Program-made: the position numbers and the translations under genes
DNA from: Burkholderiaceae bacterium
Lineage (GTDB): Bacteria > Pseudomonadota > Gammaproteobacteria > Burkholderiales > Burkholderiaceae_C
Assembly (NCBI GenBank): GCA_026125795.1
Contig: JAHCKM010000004.1
Location: 310,001-374,000 of the forward strand
Reading direction: 5' to 3'
Length of the DNA: 64,000 nt
In this document: positions 36,315 to 49,178 of the stretch, in pieces
How the letters are laid out: the number at the start of each line of letters is the position of its first letter
Numbering within the stretch: the first letter of the stretch is position 1
Notes under the pieces: generated by a model
The model's input: the letters and a program-made list of their open reading frames with translations, nothing else
Told to the model about the DNA's origin: nothing
The model's database searches: none

Positions 36315-36986
36315 ATGCGCATCCTGATCGCCGAAGACGACCGGGTGCTGGCCGACGGCCTGCTGCGCGCACTGCGAGCCTCCGGTTATGCGGTCGACCA
36401 GGTCAGCACCGGCACCGAAGCCGACGCAGCGCTCGCCGCCCATGCGTTCGACCTGCTGATCCTCGACCTCGGCCTGCCCAAGCTGCATGGCTTCGAGGTG
36501 CTGCGCAAGCTGCGCGCGCGCGGCATGGCACTGCCGGTGCTGATCCTCACCGCGGCCGATAGCGTGGAGCAGCGCGTCAAGGGCCTTGACCTCGGCGCCG
36601 ACGACTACATGGCCAAGCCGTTTTCGCTGCAGGAGCTGGAAGCGCGGGTGCGCGCGCTGACGCGGCGCGGCCTGGGCACCGCGTCGAGCATCATCCGCCA
36701 CGGTCCACTGACGTTCGACGCCACCGGACGCGTGGCCTACATCAATGATCAGCTGGTCGAGCTGTCGGCGCGCGAGCTATCACTGCTGGAGGTGCTGCTG
36801 CAGCGCGCCGGACGGCTGGTGAGCAAGGATCAGCTGGTCGAGCGCCTGTGCGAGTGGGGCGAGGAAGTCAGCAACAACGCGATCGAGGTCTACATCCATC
36901 GGCTGCGCAAGAAGATCGAGCAGGGTCCTATCCGCATCGCCACCGTGCGCGGGTTGGGCTACTGCCTGGAGAAAGTCTCGGCATGA
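36315..36986 (+). CDS. OmpR-family response regulator (TctD/QseB-like)
   Basis: A 223-residue two-component regulator. The receiver domain is residues 1 to about 118, with acidic pocket EDD (7-9), phospho-acceptor D51 in LLILDLGLP, and K near [11 protein letters not shown]. The winged-helix DNA-binding domain is about residues 128-220 ([26 protein letters not shown]...[12 protein letters not shown]). A good AAGGAG site precedes the start. The paired sensor kinase gene follows after 89 bases. Close relatives control tricarboxylate uptake (TctD) or quorum/virulence responses (QseB); the signal here is unknown. Confidence 0.93.
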   Translation: MRILIAEDDRVLADGLLRALRASGYAVDQVSTGTEADAALAAHAFDLLILDLGLPKLHGFEVLRKLRARGMALPVLILTAADSVEQRVKGLDLGADDYMAKPFSLQELEARVRALTRRGLGTASSIIRHGPLTFDATGRVAYINDQLVELSARELSLLEVLLQRAGRLVSKDQLVERLCEWGEEVSNNAIEVYIHRLRKKIEQGPIRIATVRGLGYCLEKVSA

Positions 36987-37075
36987 GGAGCCGTCGGCCC
37001 GCTTCCAAGGCCAGTGCCGCAGCGCGCCGCGCGAATGTGGCCTCATGAACCCCGCTGTTGTGATCCGCTGACCCG

Positions 37076-38566
37076 ATGCCGTTGTTCCAGCCGTTCCCAC
37101 CCGAGCGACGCTCATTGTTCGGCGAGATTCTCGATTGGATGCTCGCGCCGCTGCTGGTGTTGTGGCCAATGAGCCTGGCGCTGACCTATGCCGTGGCGCA
37201 GAACATCGCCAACAAGCCTTACGACCGCGACCTCGGCGAGATGGCGCGCACCATCGCTCGCCAAGTGTCCTTCGAAGGGGGCAAGGGGTCGGCGCAGGTG
37301 CGGCTGCGCCTGCCCGAGGTCGCCACCGAGTTGCTGCGCGCCGACGACACCGACCGCGTGTACTTCCGCGTGCTCGGCGCGCGCGGCGAACACGTGGCCG
37401 GCGACACCGATCTGCCGGTGCCCGACGCGGAGCCGGTCACACTCGACGAACTGCGCTTTCGCGATGATGAGGTGCAAAGCGAGCCGGTGCGCGTGGCCTA
37501 CCTGTGGGTGCAGGGCGTCGCCGCGGGCGGCGAGCCGTCGCTGGTGCAGGTGGCCGAGACGCTCGGCAAACGCTCACGCCTGACCACCGAGATCATCAAG
37601 GGCGTGATCATTCCGCAGTTCGTGATCCTGCCCGTCGCGGTGTTCCTGGTCTGGCTGGCGCTGGCACGCGGCATCCGGCCGCTCAACGAGTTGCAGCAGC
37701 GCATCCGGCGCCGCCGCAGCGAGGACTTGAGCCCGATCGACGAATTCGAGGCGCCGGAAGAAGTGGCGCCTCTGGTACGCGCGATCAACGACCTGCTGGC
37801 CCGGCTCGATCAATCGATCGGCACGCAGAAGCACTTTCTCGCCGACGCCGCCCACCAGTTGAAGACGCCGTTGGCGGGTCTGCGCACGCAGGCCGAACTG
37901 GCCCAGCGCGAGATCGACAGCGGCCAGCAGGACGCACGTTCGCTCAAGCGCTCGCTGCAGCAGATCGCGCACTCGAGCCAGCGCGCGGCGCACATGGTGA
38001 ACCAGCTGCTGTCGATGGCGCGCGCCGAGGACAAGGAGTCGGCACTGCGCAAGCAGGAGGTGCGCCTGTCGCGCCTGGCGCGCGAGGTGGTGCGCGACTT
38101 CGTGCCGCGTGCGATGGAAAAGCGCATTGACCTCGGCTACGAAGGCCCCGAGCACGACGACGGGCTGACGCGGTTGATCGGCCAGCCGCTGCTGATCCGC
38201 GAGCTGATCCGCAACCTCGTGGACAACGCGCTGCAGTACACACCGGCCGGCGGCGAGGTGACGGTGCGCGTGACGCCCGATCCGTTCGGTCAGGTCGTCG
38301 TGCTGCAGGTCGAAGACTCCGGCCCCGGCATCCCGGAGGCCGAGCGCGAGCTGGTGTTTCGCGCCTTCTACCGCGCACTGGGCACGCACACCGACGGCAG
38401 CGGGCTGGGGCTGGCGATCGTCAAGGAGATCGCCAGCCAGCACGACACCACGGTGACGCTGACCGACGCCAACACGCGCGCCGGCGACGCTTCCGCACAA
38501 GGGCCGGGGGCGTTGTTCACGCTGCGCTTCCCGCGCGCCACGACCGGGGCTCCCGCCGCGGCGTGA
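37076..38566 (+). CDS. Sensor histidine kinase (TctE/QseC-like)
   Basis: A 496-residue membrane kinase paired with the regulator before it. TM1 is about residues 22-42. A periplasmic sensor domain spans about 45-175 and contains GEMARTIARQVSFEGGKG, typical of the TctE-type 2CSK N-terminal domain. TM2 is about 177-197. After a HAMP-like linker the phospho-acceptor is H260 in HFLADAAHQLKTPLAGL. The ATPase domain has NLVDNALQYTPAGG, VEDSGPGIP and GSGLGLAIV boxes. The ligand could be an organic acid, as for TctE, but no transporter lies beside it. Confidence 0.93.
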   Translation: MPLFQPFPPERRSLFGEILDWMLAPLLVLWPMSLALTYAVAQNIANKPYDRDLGEMARTIARQVSFEGGKGSAQVRLRLPEVATELLRADDTDRVYFRVLGARGEHVAGDTDLPVPDAEPVTLDELRFRDDEVQSEPVRVAYLWVQGVAAGGEPSLVQVAETLGKRSRLTTEIIKGVIIPQFVILPVAVFLVWLALARGIRPLNELQQRIRRRRSEDLSPIDEFEAPEEVAPLVRAINDLLARLDQSIGTQKHFLADAAHQLKTPLAGLRTQAELAQREIDSGQQDARSLKRSLQQIAHSSQRAAHMVNQLLSMARAEDKESALRKQEVRLSRLAREVVRDFVPRAMEKRIDLGYEGPEHDDGLTRLIGQPLLIRELIRNLVDNALQYTPAGGEVTVRVTPDPFGQVVVLQVEDSGPGIPEAERELVFRAFYRALGTHTDGSGLGLAIVKEIASQHDTTVTLTDANTRAGDASAQGPGALFTLRFPRATTGAPAAA

Positions 38567-38608
38567 GTACCGCCGCGTGAGGACCACGGCGCGAGCCCCC
38601 GATAGGCC

Positions 38609-39487
38609 TCAGCGCCCGGCGAACAGCCGACGCATCAGCATCAGCAAGCTGGCGTCGTCGAGCGAACGCAACCCCTCGTCGCAGGCGCGTGCAAACAACG
38701 ACTGCGCCACCGCTCCCAGGGGCGGCTCGATGTGCGCGCGCCGTGCCAGCTCAAGCGCCAGAACGGTGTCCTTGGCCAGCAGGCTGGTGTGCGCGCGAGC
38801 CGTGAAGTCGCCGGCCAACGCCCGTTGCATGCGGTCGCTGCCGATCCAGCTCTGTGCGCTCGATTGGTCGATCACCTGCAGTGTGCGCTGCGGATCGAGA
38901 CCCAGGCGTTCGGCCAAGGCCAGTGCCTCGGCCGCGCCGGCGAGGTTGACAGCCGCCAGCAGGTTGTTCACGAGTTTCGTGCGCGCGCCGTCGCCAGGCC
39001 TTGTGCCGATGCGCACGAGGCGCGACGACAGCCATCGCAGCAGCGGCTCTTGATGCGCGAACACCGCATCGTCACACGCCACCATCAGGCTCATCGAACC
39101 GTCGCGCGCGCGCTGTGGCCCACCGGACATCGGTGCGTCGATACAGGCCACGCGCCCCTCCAGCATCCGCGACGCGAGGCGCTCGACCTCGTGCGGCGCA
39201 ATCGTCGGGCACAGCATCACCGTCGAGCCGCCGTGCCAGCCGGCAGACGCACCGCCGGCGCCGAACAGCACCGCTTCGCATTGCGCCGCATCGACAACCG
39301 CCACGATCACCAGCGGGCAGCGACGCGCCAACTCGGCGCCATCAACGGCGCGCTGCGCACCGGCCGCGACCGCGTCCGCTTCAGCTTCGGGGCGGATATC
39401 GCGCACCCAGACCTCGAAGCCGCCATCGAGCAGGCGCCGTGTCATCGCCCCGCCCATGTTGCCAACACCGATAACGCCGACGTTCAT
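38609..39487 (-). CDS. NAD(P)-dependent beta-hydroxyacid dehydrogenase
   Basis: A 292-residue oxidoreductase of the 3-hydroxyisobutyrate/tartronate semialdehyde reductase family. The Rossmann start is VGVIGVGNMGGAMTRRLLDGG, and the substrate motif is APMSGGPQRARDGS. The catalytic lysine is in RTKLVNNLLAAVNLAGAAEAL. The physiological substrate cannot be told from sequence; glyoxylate, succinic semialdehyde and hydroxyisobutyrate are possible in this family. It is convergent with the sensor kinase gene and 112 bases from rodA. Confidence 0.88.
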   Translation of the reverse strand: MNVGVIGVGNMGGAMTRRLLDGGFEVWVRDIRPEAEADAVAAGAQRAVDGAELARRCPLVIVAVVDAAQCEAVLFGAGGASAGWHGGSTVMLCPTIAPHEVERLASRMLEGRVACIDAPMSGGPQRARDGSMSLMVACDDAVFAHQEPLLRWLSSRLVRIGTRPGDGARTKLVNNLLAAVNLAGAAEALALAERLGLDPQRTLQVIDQSSAQSWIGSDRMQRALAGDFTARAHTSLLAKDTVLALELARRAHIEPPLGAVAQSLFARACDEGLRSLDDASLLMLMRRLFAGR

Positions 39488-39599
39488 CTGCGTTCCGCAG
39501 GCAGCGCCATCGCGCCACGATGGCGCGTGCCGATACCGATGACGCCGACCGAGGTCGACTTTGCGCCGACGGGCATCGCGGCCCCGGCCCGCGCGCCCA

Positions 39600-40754
39600 T
39601 CAGCTCTGCATCAACGTGCGGCTGCGCGCGATCGACATCAGCAGGCCGAGTCCGAGACCCAGCGTGACCATCGCCGTGCCGCCGTAGCTGATGAACGGCA
39701 GAGGGATGCCCACCACCGGCAGCACTCCGCTGACCATGCCCATGTTGACAAACGCATAGGTGAAGAAGCTGAGCGTTATCGCACCGGCCAGCAGCCGCGC
39801 GAACACCGTGGGCGCCTCGCCCGCGATCATCAACCCGCGCAGGATCAGCAGCGTGAAGCCGAGCAGCAGGCCGATCACGCCGAACAATCCGAACTCCTCG
39901 CCAAACGCCGCGAAGATGAAGTCGGTGGTGCGCTCGGGGATGAACTCCAGGTGCGTCTGTGTGCCGTTCATGAATCCCTTGCCAGTGAGTCCGCCCGAGC
40001 CGATGGCGATCATGCCCTGGATGATGTGGAAGCCCTTGCCCAACGGATCGGACGTGGGATCGAGCAGCGTGCAGACGCGGTGCTTCTGGTACTCGCGCAG
40101 TGCGACCCAGACGACGTCGGGGTCGCACAACCGCTCCTGGCTGACGACAAGCGCAACGATGCCGGCAGCACCGAGCACCAGCACCGGGATGATCAACTTC
40201 CACGACAAGCCGGCGAAGAAGATCACATAGAGGCCGGCCGACAAGATCAGGATCGCGGTGCCGAGATCGGGCTGCTTGACTACAAGGCCGACCGGCACCA
40301 GCAGCAGCAGCCCGGCGATGGCGAAGTCAGGCGCGTGCAGGCGGCCCTCGCGTTTCTGGAACCACCACGCCAGCATCATCGGCATGGCGATCTTCAGGAT
40401 CTCGCTCGGCTGCACCACCACGCCCACGTTGAGCCAGCGCGTCGCCCCCTTTTTGGTGATCCCGAACAGCGCGGTGGCCACCAAGAGCGCGAGCCCGATT
40501 GCGTACAACGGCACCGCCAAGCCCATCAGCTTTTGCGGCGGTATCTGCGCGACGACGAACATGATGACGAGCGCCAGCATCATGTTGCGCGCATGGTCGA
40601 CGAAGCGCGTGCCGTGATCGAAGCCGGCCGAATACATCGTGATCAGCCCGGCCGCCGCCAACAGCGCCGCCGCGACCGCCAGCGTGGCGTCGAAGCCGCT
40701 GAACATCGGCCGCACACGCTGCCATAAGGTCGGTTGCTCGAAGACGGCGCTCAT
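39600..40754 (-). CDS. rodA: Rod-shape-determining peptidoglycan polymerase RodA
   Basis: SEDS-family glycosyltransferase of the elongasome, 384 residues with ten membrane helices. Conserved parts are VVQPSEILKIAMPMMLAWWF, VKQPDLGTAILIL and ESVAFGEEFG-like AAFGEEFGLFG, with the C-terminal block IPLPFISYGGTAMV. It works with PBP2, whose gene precedes it by seven bases. It is the last gene of the mre operon in this window. The start is the ATG at 40752-40754. Confidence 0.95.
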   Translation of the reverse strand: MSAVFEQPTLWQRVRPMFSGFDATLAVAAALLAAAGLITMYSAGFDHGTRFVDHARNMMLALVIMFVVAQIPPQKLMGLAVPLYAIGLALLVATALFGITKKGATRWLNVGVVVQPSEILKIAMPMMLAWWFQKREGRLHAPDFAIAGLLLLVPVGLVVKQPDLGTAILILSAGLYVIFFAGLSWKLIIPVLVLGAAGIVALVVSQERLCDPDVVWVALREYQKHRVCTLLDPTSDPLGKGFHIIQGMIAIGSGGLTGKGFMNGTQTHLEFIPERTTDFIFAAFGEEFGLFGVIGLLLGFTLLILRGLMIAGEAPTVFARLLAGAITLSFFTYAFVNMGMVSGVLPVVGIPLPFISYGGTAMVTLGLGLGLLMSIARSRTLMQS

Positions 40755-40761
40755 CGGTGCC

Positions 40762-42780
40762 TCAACGCACCCGTGCGGCCAGCTGCACGTCGGTGAGCTG
40801 CGGTACCAAGACCGACGCGGCAGCCGCCGGCGCTCCCGGCAGCGCATAGTCGATCGCCGGGCGTTGTTTGCCGACGATCGGGCCTGACTTGCCTTGTTGC
40901 GTGAGCGCCATGTCCTCAGCGCTCGGCACCAGCCCAAGCAACAGGTAGTCGAACACTCGGCGCGCCATCGGCGCTGCGGCCTCGGAACCGAAGCCGGAGT
41001 TCTCGACGATCACCGCCAGCGCGACAGTCGGCGCTTCCAGCGGGGCGAATGCGATGTACCAGGAGTGGTCGCGCTGGTGCTCCTCGAGCTTCGCCGCGTT
41101 GTACTTTTCGTTCTGCTTGATCGACACTGCTTGCGCCGTGCCGGTCTTGCCGCCCGTCTTGTACGGCGCACCGAGGAACGAGCGCACCGACGTGCCTTCC
41201 TGCGTCACCCCGTGCATCGCCTTGGTGATCAGCTCGACGTGTTCACGCTTGAACGGCAGCGGTTCCATCGCCTCGCTCGCAACGCGCTTGCGCTCGTGCG
41301 TGACGATGTCCTCGACGTCACGCACCAGCCGCGGCTTGTAGCGCTGACCGCCCGACACCAGCGTTGCGGTGGCACTGGCCATTTGCAGCGCGGTGAAGTT
41401 GTTGTAGCCCTGGCCAATGCCCAGCGAGATGGTCTCGCCGGCATACCACTTCTGCATCTCGGGCTTGCGGTAGGCGCGACGCTTCCACTCGGTGGACGGC
41501 AGCAGCCCCGTGACTTCGCCGTCGATGTCGATGCCGGTCTTGCGGCCGAAGCTGAACGGCGACAGCTGCTCGTACATCAGATCGACGCCGAGCTCGTTGG
41601 CCAACGAGTAGTAATAGACGTTGCTCGACTTGACGATCGAGCGATTCATGTCGACCGGTCCAAGGCCCTTGTCGCCATGGCTGCGGAAGGTGTGGTTGCC
41701 AAACTGAAACGTACCGCCGTCGTGAATCACCGTGTTCGGCCCGCGCTTGCCGCTGTTGAGCGCCGCCATCGCCATGAACGGCTTGAACGTGGAGCCGGGC
41801 GGGTAGGTGCCGCGCAGCGCGCGGTTCAGCAGAGGCTTGTCGATCGACTCGTTCAACTCGCGCCAGTTCTCGACGTCGATGCCATCGACAAACAGGTTGG
41901 GGTCGAAGCTCGGCTTGCTGACCAGCGCCAGCACTTCGCCATTGCGTGGGTCGATCGCCACCAGCGCGCCGCGGCGCTGGCCGAACATCTCTTCCACCAG
42001 CGCCTGCAGCTTGATGTCGACCGACAGGCGCAGGGTGTTGCCCGGCGTCGCGCCCTGGCTGTTCAGCCGCCGCACGGCACGACCGCCGGCGCTGGTCTCG
42101 ACCTCTTCGAATCCGGTTTTGCCATGCAGATCGTCTTCGTAGGCTTGCTCCAGACCGAGCTTGCCGATGTATTCGGTGCCCTTGTAGTTGGCCTGGCGCT
42201 CCTCGTCCCAGTCTTCGATCTGCTTCTTCTCGGTCTGGTTTATGCGGCCGATGTAGCCGATCAGGTGCGCGCCGGTCTCGCCCAGCGGATAGTGGCGGAA
42301 CAGCCGCGCGCGCACTTCGACCCCCGGAAAGCGGAAGCGCTGAGCCATGAAGCGCGCCACCTCTTCGTCGGTGAGCTTGGTGCGGATCGGCAGCGACTCG
42401 AAGCTCTTGCTTTCTTCCACCAGCCGTTTGTAGCGACGCCGGTCGCGCTGCTGGATGTCCACCACCTGCGCCAGCTCGTCGATCACCGATTCGGTGGACG
42501 CTCGCAGCTTCGATGGCGTGATCTCCAGCGTGTAAGCCGAGTAGTTGGTGGCCAGCACGACGCCGTTGCGATCCAGGATCAGGCCGCGGTTGGGGACGAC
42601 CGGCACGATCGCGATGCGGTTGGCCTCGGCCTGCGTCGACAGCTCATCGTGCCTCCACACCTGCAGCCACAACAGCCGCGCACCGAGCAGCAGAAAGCCG
42701 AGCACGACGAAAGCGGCAGCGGCGATCAGGCGGCCGCGAAAGCGGTCCAGCTCGACTTCGACGTTGCGCAGTTCGATCAT
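40762..42780 (-). CDS. mrdA: Penicillin-binding protein 2 (elongation transpeptidase)
   Basis: Class B penicillin-binding protein that cross-links peptidoglycan with RodA. One N-terminal membrane anchor (about residues 16-40) leads to a pedestal domain (EEVARFMAQRFRFPGVEVR). The transpeptidase has its active serine in PPGSTFKPFMAM (about 330), SSNVYYYSLA as the SxN region, and KTGTAQ (about 541). At 672 residues it is a little long, with an extended C-terminal tail. It sits between mreD and rodA with gaps of 17 and 7 bases. Confidence 0.95.
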   Translation of the reverse strand: MIELRNVEVELDRFRGRLIAAAAFVVLGFLLLGARLLWLQVWRHDELSTQAEANRIAIVPVVPNRGLILDRNGVVLATNYSAYTLEITPSKLRASTESVIDELAQVVDIQQRDRRRYKRLVEESKSFESLPIRTKLTDEEVARFMAQRFRFPGVEVRARLFRHYPLGETGAHLIGYIGRINQTEKKQIEDWDEERQANYKGTEYIGKLGLEQAYEDDLHGKTGFEEVETSAGGRAVRRLNSQGATPGNTLRLSVDIKLQALVEEMFGQRRGALVAIDPRNGEVLALVSKPSFDPNLFVDGIDVENWRELNESIDKPLLNRALRGTYPPGSTFKPFMAMAALNSGKRGPNTVIHDGGTFQFGNHTFRSHGDKGLGPVDMNRSIVKSSNVYYYSLANELGVDLMYEQLSPFSFGRKTGIDIDGEVTGLLPSTEWKRRAYRKPEMQKWYAGETISLGIGQGYNNFTALQMASATATLVSGGQRYKPRLVRDVEDIVTHERKRVASEAMEPLPFKREHVELITKAMHGVTQEGTSVRSFLGAPYKTGGKTGTAQAVSIKQNEKYNAAKLEEHQRDHSWYIAFAPLEAPTVALAVIVENSGFGSEAAAPMARRVFDYLLLGLVPSAEDMALTQQGKSGPIVGKQRPAIDYALPGAPAAAASVLVPQLTDVQLAARVR

Positions 42781-42797
42781 CGCGGCACCAGGACTGG

Positions 42798-43319
42798 TTA
42801 TAGCGGCCGGTTCTCGTCCGGATCGGGCGCACGGCGCTGCGGTGCCAACAAAATCCACACTGCCACGGGCCATAACAAGGCCTCGATGGTCGGTGCGATC
42901 AGCAGCTGCCAGCCCGGCAGGCTGCCGCCGGACACCAGCCGCACCGCCAGTGCGACGCCGTGCGCCGCGGCCAGCAGCGGCCAAACCTGCAAGGCCTGCT
43001 CGAACACCGAGAACCACAGCAGCCGGCGGTGGATCGTCACTGCGAGGAAGCTCAACAGCGTGTAGGCCAGCGCATGCTGACCGAACAAGGCGCCCTGGTG
43101 CACGTCCATCAACAAGCCCAGCACGAAGGCGATGCCCACGCCGACGCGCAGCGGCTGGTGAACGTTCCAGAACACCAGCACCAGCGCGAGCAGGTCGGGC
43201 ATCGCGGCCTGGCGACCGAGCGGAATCAGGTTGAACCCCAACGCGAACACCAGCGACGCCACGATGAACAGCGGATTGACCGGCAGCAGCAGCTGGTCGG
43301 ACCCACGCGGCATGATCAT
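42798..43319 (-). CDS. mreD: Rod-shape-determining protein MreD
   Basis: A 173-residue inner-membrane protein with about five to six hydrophobic helices, including LLVPVNPLFIVASLVFALGFNL-like and VGIAFVLGLLMDVHQGALFGQHALAYTLL segments; the GLLMDVxxGxxxGxxAL pattern is typical of MreD. It helps hold the elongasome together. I start it at the ATG at 43317-43319 because GGAG lies 8 bases upstream; the third codon is also ATG. Confidence 0.92.
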   Translation of the reverse strand: MIMPRGSDQLLLPVNPLFIVASLVFALGFNLIPLGRQAAMPDLLALVLVFWNVHQPLRVGVGIAFVLGLLMDVHQGALFGQHALAYTLLSFLAVTIHRRLLWFSVFEQALQVWPLLAAAHGVALAVRLVSGGSLPGWQLLIAPTIEALLWPVAVWILLAPQRRAPDPDENRPL

Positions 43320-43356
43320 GACGTGTGCTCCGGTATGAGCCCCGTCGTTGCGCGGC

Positions 43357-44271
43357 TCATCGCTTGCTTCCGCGCCGCGCCGGCTTGGCTTCGGGCTCGG
43401 GCTCGGGGCGTGGTGGCATCTGCGCGCCGAGAGGGTCAAGCACGAGCACATGTCGCACACCGTCAGCCTTGGCGTTGGCCACGAGGCTGATGCGCGCGAA
43501 GCCGGACTCGACCTTGCGGTCAACCTTGGTCACGGTGGCGACCGAGAGGCCCGGCGGGTACACGCCGTCGACGCCGCTGGTCAAGAGCAGGTCACCTTCC
43601 TGCACGTCGGCGTTGCCGGCCATGAAGCGCAGCTCCATCGTATCGCCGCCGCCGGCGCCGAAAGCGGCGCTGCGCTGCTGCGTGCGCGGGTTCAACACCG
43701 GAATTGCGGCGTCCTTGTCGGCGAGCAGCGTCACCTCGGACGTCAACGGGTAGACACGCGTCACCTGGCCGAGCACGCCCGAGTCGTTGATGACGGGCGA
43801 CCCTGGCTTCACGCCGGCGGCGGCGCCGCGGTCGATGAACAGCTTGCGTGAATAGGGGTCCGTGGCTTCGTACAACACCTCGGCGGTGCGGCTCTTGACC
43901 AGCAGCGCCGGGCGGAGGTCGAGCAGCGCGCGCAAACGCGCGTTCTCCGCCGTCAGTTGCTCGATACGAGCTGCGCGCTCGGCCTGCGCCACCAGCTTGG
44001 CGCGTGCGTCTCGCTCGCCGGCGATCGCGCGCTGCAGGCCGATGAAGTAGTCGCTGCCGCCTTCCACCAGCTCCACCGGCACCAGCAACGCGCGCTGCAC
44101 CGGCAGGAGCGCGGTGGCCAACACGGCGCGAATCGGCTGCGTGTACTTCAGCCGCGAATCGGCGGCCATCAGGAAGATGGCGAGCGCCGAGAACACCGCG
44201 AGCTTGGTCAGCGCCGACGGGCCCTGCCGAAAGAAGGGCGGAGGTGTGCGGTCGAGCGTCCCCAGTGGCAT
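43357..44271 (-). CDS. mreC: Rod-shape-determining protein MreC
   Basis: A 304-residue bitopic protein that activates PBP2. A membrane segment near residues 23-40 (TKLAVFSALAIFLMAAD) is followed by a coiled coil (about 70-110, ARAKLVAQAERAARIEQLTAENARLR) and two beta-barrel lobes (FIDRGAAAGVKPGSPVINDSGVLGQV and DLLLTSGVDGVYPPGLSV). The C-terminal tail is proline/glutamate-rich. It follows mreB by 14 bases. Confidence 0.95.
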   Translation of the reverse strand: MPLGTLDRTPPPFFRQGPSALTKLAVFSALAIFLMAADSRLKYTQPIRAVLATALLPVQRALLVPVELVEGGSDYFIGLQRAIAGERDARAKLVAQAERAARIEQLTAENARLRALLDLRPALLVKSRTAEVLYEATDPYSRKLFIDRGAAAGVKPGSPVINDSGVLGQVTRVYPLTSEVTLLADKDAAIPVLNPRTQQRSAAFGAGGGDTMELRFMAGNADVQEGDLLLTSGVDGVYPPGLSVATVTKVDRKVESGFARISLVANAKADGVRHVLVLDPLGAQMPPRPEPEPEAKPARRGSKR

Positions 44272-44285
44272 GGGGGAAGGCTACG

Positions 44286-45795
<1,510 letters not shown>

Positions 45796-45853
45796 GCGCA
45801 TCCGGCTGCTCGGACGCGCTCACGCCCTGGAGCGCGCAGCGCGGAGGCTGTCG

Positions 45854-47338
45854 ATGACCCCCGATCGCCTGGGTGTGGCCGAACTGCGCCAGGCACTGGC
45901 GGCGCGCGACGTGTCGAGCGTCGAGCTGACGAAACATCTGCTCGCACGGATAACTGCTCATCACGAGTTGGGCGCCTTCCTGCATGTCGATGCGCAGGGC
46001 GCTCTGCAAGCGGCTGCGTCGGCCGATATGCGCCGCGCGCGAGGCGACGGCAGCCCGCTGCTCGGCATCCCGCTCGCGCACAAGGACGTCTTCGTCACCG
46101 CCGATGCCCCGACCACCGCCGGCTCGAAGATGCTGGCCGGCTATGCCAGCCCGTTCGATGCGACGGTGGTGGCCAGGCTGCGGCAAAGCGGCGCGATCAG
46201 CCTCGGCAAGCTCAACTGCGACGAGTTCGCGATGGGCTCGGCCAACGAGAACTCGGCCTATGGACCTGTGCGCAACCCGTGGGACCGCGCCCGCGTGCCG
46301 GGTGGATCGTCCGGCGGGTCTGCCGCCGCGGTGGCCGCGCGCCTGGTTCCCGCGGCCACCGGCACCGACACCGGCGGATCGATCCGACAGCCGGCCTCGT
46401 TCACCGGCACGACCGGCATCAAGCCGACCTACGGCGTCTGTTCGCGCTACGGCATCATTGCCTTCGCGTCCAGCCTCGACCAGGCGGGCGTGCTGGCGCG
46501 CTCGGCCGAAGATTGCGCGCTGCTGCTGTCGGCGATGGGCGGCCACGATGCGCGCGACGCCACCAGCGCCGAGCGGCCGCCGCAGGACTATGCAGCGCCG
46601 CTTGCGCAGGGCCAGGCCGGCGCGTCGGCGTCGCGCCCGCTGCAAGGCCTGCGCATCGGGCTGCCGCGCGAGTTCTTTCCCGCCACCCTGAGCCCCGACG
46701 TCGAAGGGGCGGTGCGTGCCGCGTTGGCCGAGTTGGAGAAACTCGGCGCCACGCTGCTTGATGTGAGCTTGCCGCGCACCGAGCTGTCGATCCCCGTCTA
46801 CTACATCATCGCGCCGGCCGAGGCGAGCTCGAACCTGTCGCGCTATGACGGCGTGCGTTACGGCCACCGCACCGCCCAGCCGGCGGACCTGCTCGAGATG
46901 TACCGTCAGACCCGAGCCGAGGGCTTCGGGCCCGAAGTGAAGCGCCGCATCATGATCGGCACCTATGTGTTGAGCCACGGCTACTACGACGCCTACTACC
47001 TGCAGGCTCAGAAGCTGCGCCGCATGATCGCCGACGATTTCCAGCGCTGCTTCAAGGATTGCGACGTGATCGCCGGCCCGGTGGCGCCAAGCGTAGCGTG
47101 GAAGATCGGCGAACAGGGCGACGATCCGGTCAAGGCGTATCTGGCCGACATCTTCACGTTGCCCGGGAGCCTGGCTGGCCTGCCCGGCATGAGCGTGCCG
47201 GCGGGGTTCGGCGAGCAACGCATGCCGGTGGGTCTGCAGTTGATCGGCAACTACTTCGACGAAGCCCGGCTGCTGCAGACGGCACATGCGCTGCAGCAGG
47301 CCACCGATTGGCACCGCGCGGTGCCGCCGGGGGTTTAG
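45854..47338 (+). CDS. gatA: Asp-tRNA(Asn)/Glu-tRNA(Gln) amidotransferase subunit GatA
   Basis: Amidase-signature subunit that releases ammonia from glutamine for transamidation of Glu-tRNA(Gln) or Asp-tRNA(Asn). The catalytic triad is K77 (LAHKDVF), cis-serine S152 ([10 protein letters not shown]) and nucleophile S176 ([11 protein letters not shown]). Length 494 is normal. It starts 58 bases after gatC, and gatB follows after four bases. Confidence 0.97.
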   Translation: MTPDRLGVAELRQALAARDVSSVELTKHLLARITAHHELGAFLHVDAQGALQAAASADMRRARGDGSPLLGIPLAHKDVFVTADAPTTAGSKMLAGYASPFDATVVARLRQSGAISLGKLNCDEFAMGSANENSAYGPVRNPWDRARVPGGSSGGSAAAVAARLVPAATGTDTGGSIRQPASFTGTTGIKPTYGVCSRYGIIAFASSLDQAGVLARSAEDCALLLSAMGGHDARDATSAERPPQDYAAPLAQGQAGASASRPLQGLRIGLPREFFPATLSPDVEGAVRAALAELEKLGATLLDVSLPRTELSIPVYYIIAPAEASSNLSRYDGVRYGHRTAQPADLLEMYRQTRAEGFGPEVKRRIMIGTYVLSHGYYDAYYLQAQKLRRMIADDFQRCFKDCDVIAGPVAPSVAWKIGEQGDDPVKAYLADIFTLPGSLAGLPGMSVPAGFGEQRMPVGLQLIGNYFDEARLLQTAHALQQATDWHRAVPPGV

Positions 47339-47342
47339 CGCC

Positions 47343-48806
<1,464 letters not shown>

Positions 48807-48870
48807 CTACCGCGCGGCAGGAAGACAGTGCGACCGCGCCGGCCGAAGCCGAAGGACCGTATCGCTCAAG

Positions 48871-49170
48871 TCAAGGCGTGATCTTCAGCTTGCACTGCAC
48901 TTCACTCTTGCCCTCACGCAAGCGCAGTTCGCCCCTGTTGGCGATCAGCTCGTAGCCGGCCTTTCGGTTCACATAGTGGCCGTCGCGCGCCGACTTGATG
49001 CGCTGCAGCGTGTGGTCCTGGTCGCCCAGGTGCAACTGCGCCTTTCGCGGCGTGAAGTCGATCTTGACCTCGCGGTCCTCGCCGCACTGATAGGTGGCTG
49101 GTCGCGCCAGCGCGACACCGCCCGACAGCACCAACCCGCTTGCGAGCACTGCCGCGGTCAGTCGATGCAT
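48871..49170 (-). CDS. Small secreted protein resembling MliC lysozyme inhibitors
   Basis: A 99-residue protein with a signal peptide (LTAAVLASGLVLSGGVALA). The mature part is about 75 residues with a cysteine near each end (TYQCGEDREVKIDF and KSEVQCKLKITP), and the spacing of strands resembles the MliC/PliC C-type lysozyme inhibitor fold. The resemblance is moderate and the lysozyme-contact residues are not obvious, so the function is tentative. I start at the ATG at 49168-49170; a TTG at 49182 overlapping the upstream stop is the alternative. Confidence 0.65.
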   Translation of the reverse strand: MHRLTAAVLASGLVLSGGVALARPATYQCGEDREVKIDFTPRKAQLHLGDQDHTLQRIKSARDGHYVNRKAGYELIANRGELRLREGKSEVQCKLKITP

Positions 49171-49178
49171 CGCGGTCT

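Noticed and set aside
40894..43065. Long open frame antisense to mrdA and mreD
   Set aside because: Composition is rich in Arg, His and Gln with no domains; it mirrors a well-conserved gene and arises from GC-rich codon bias.
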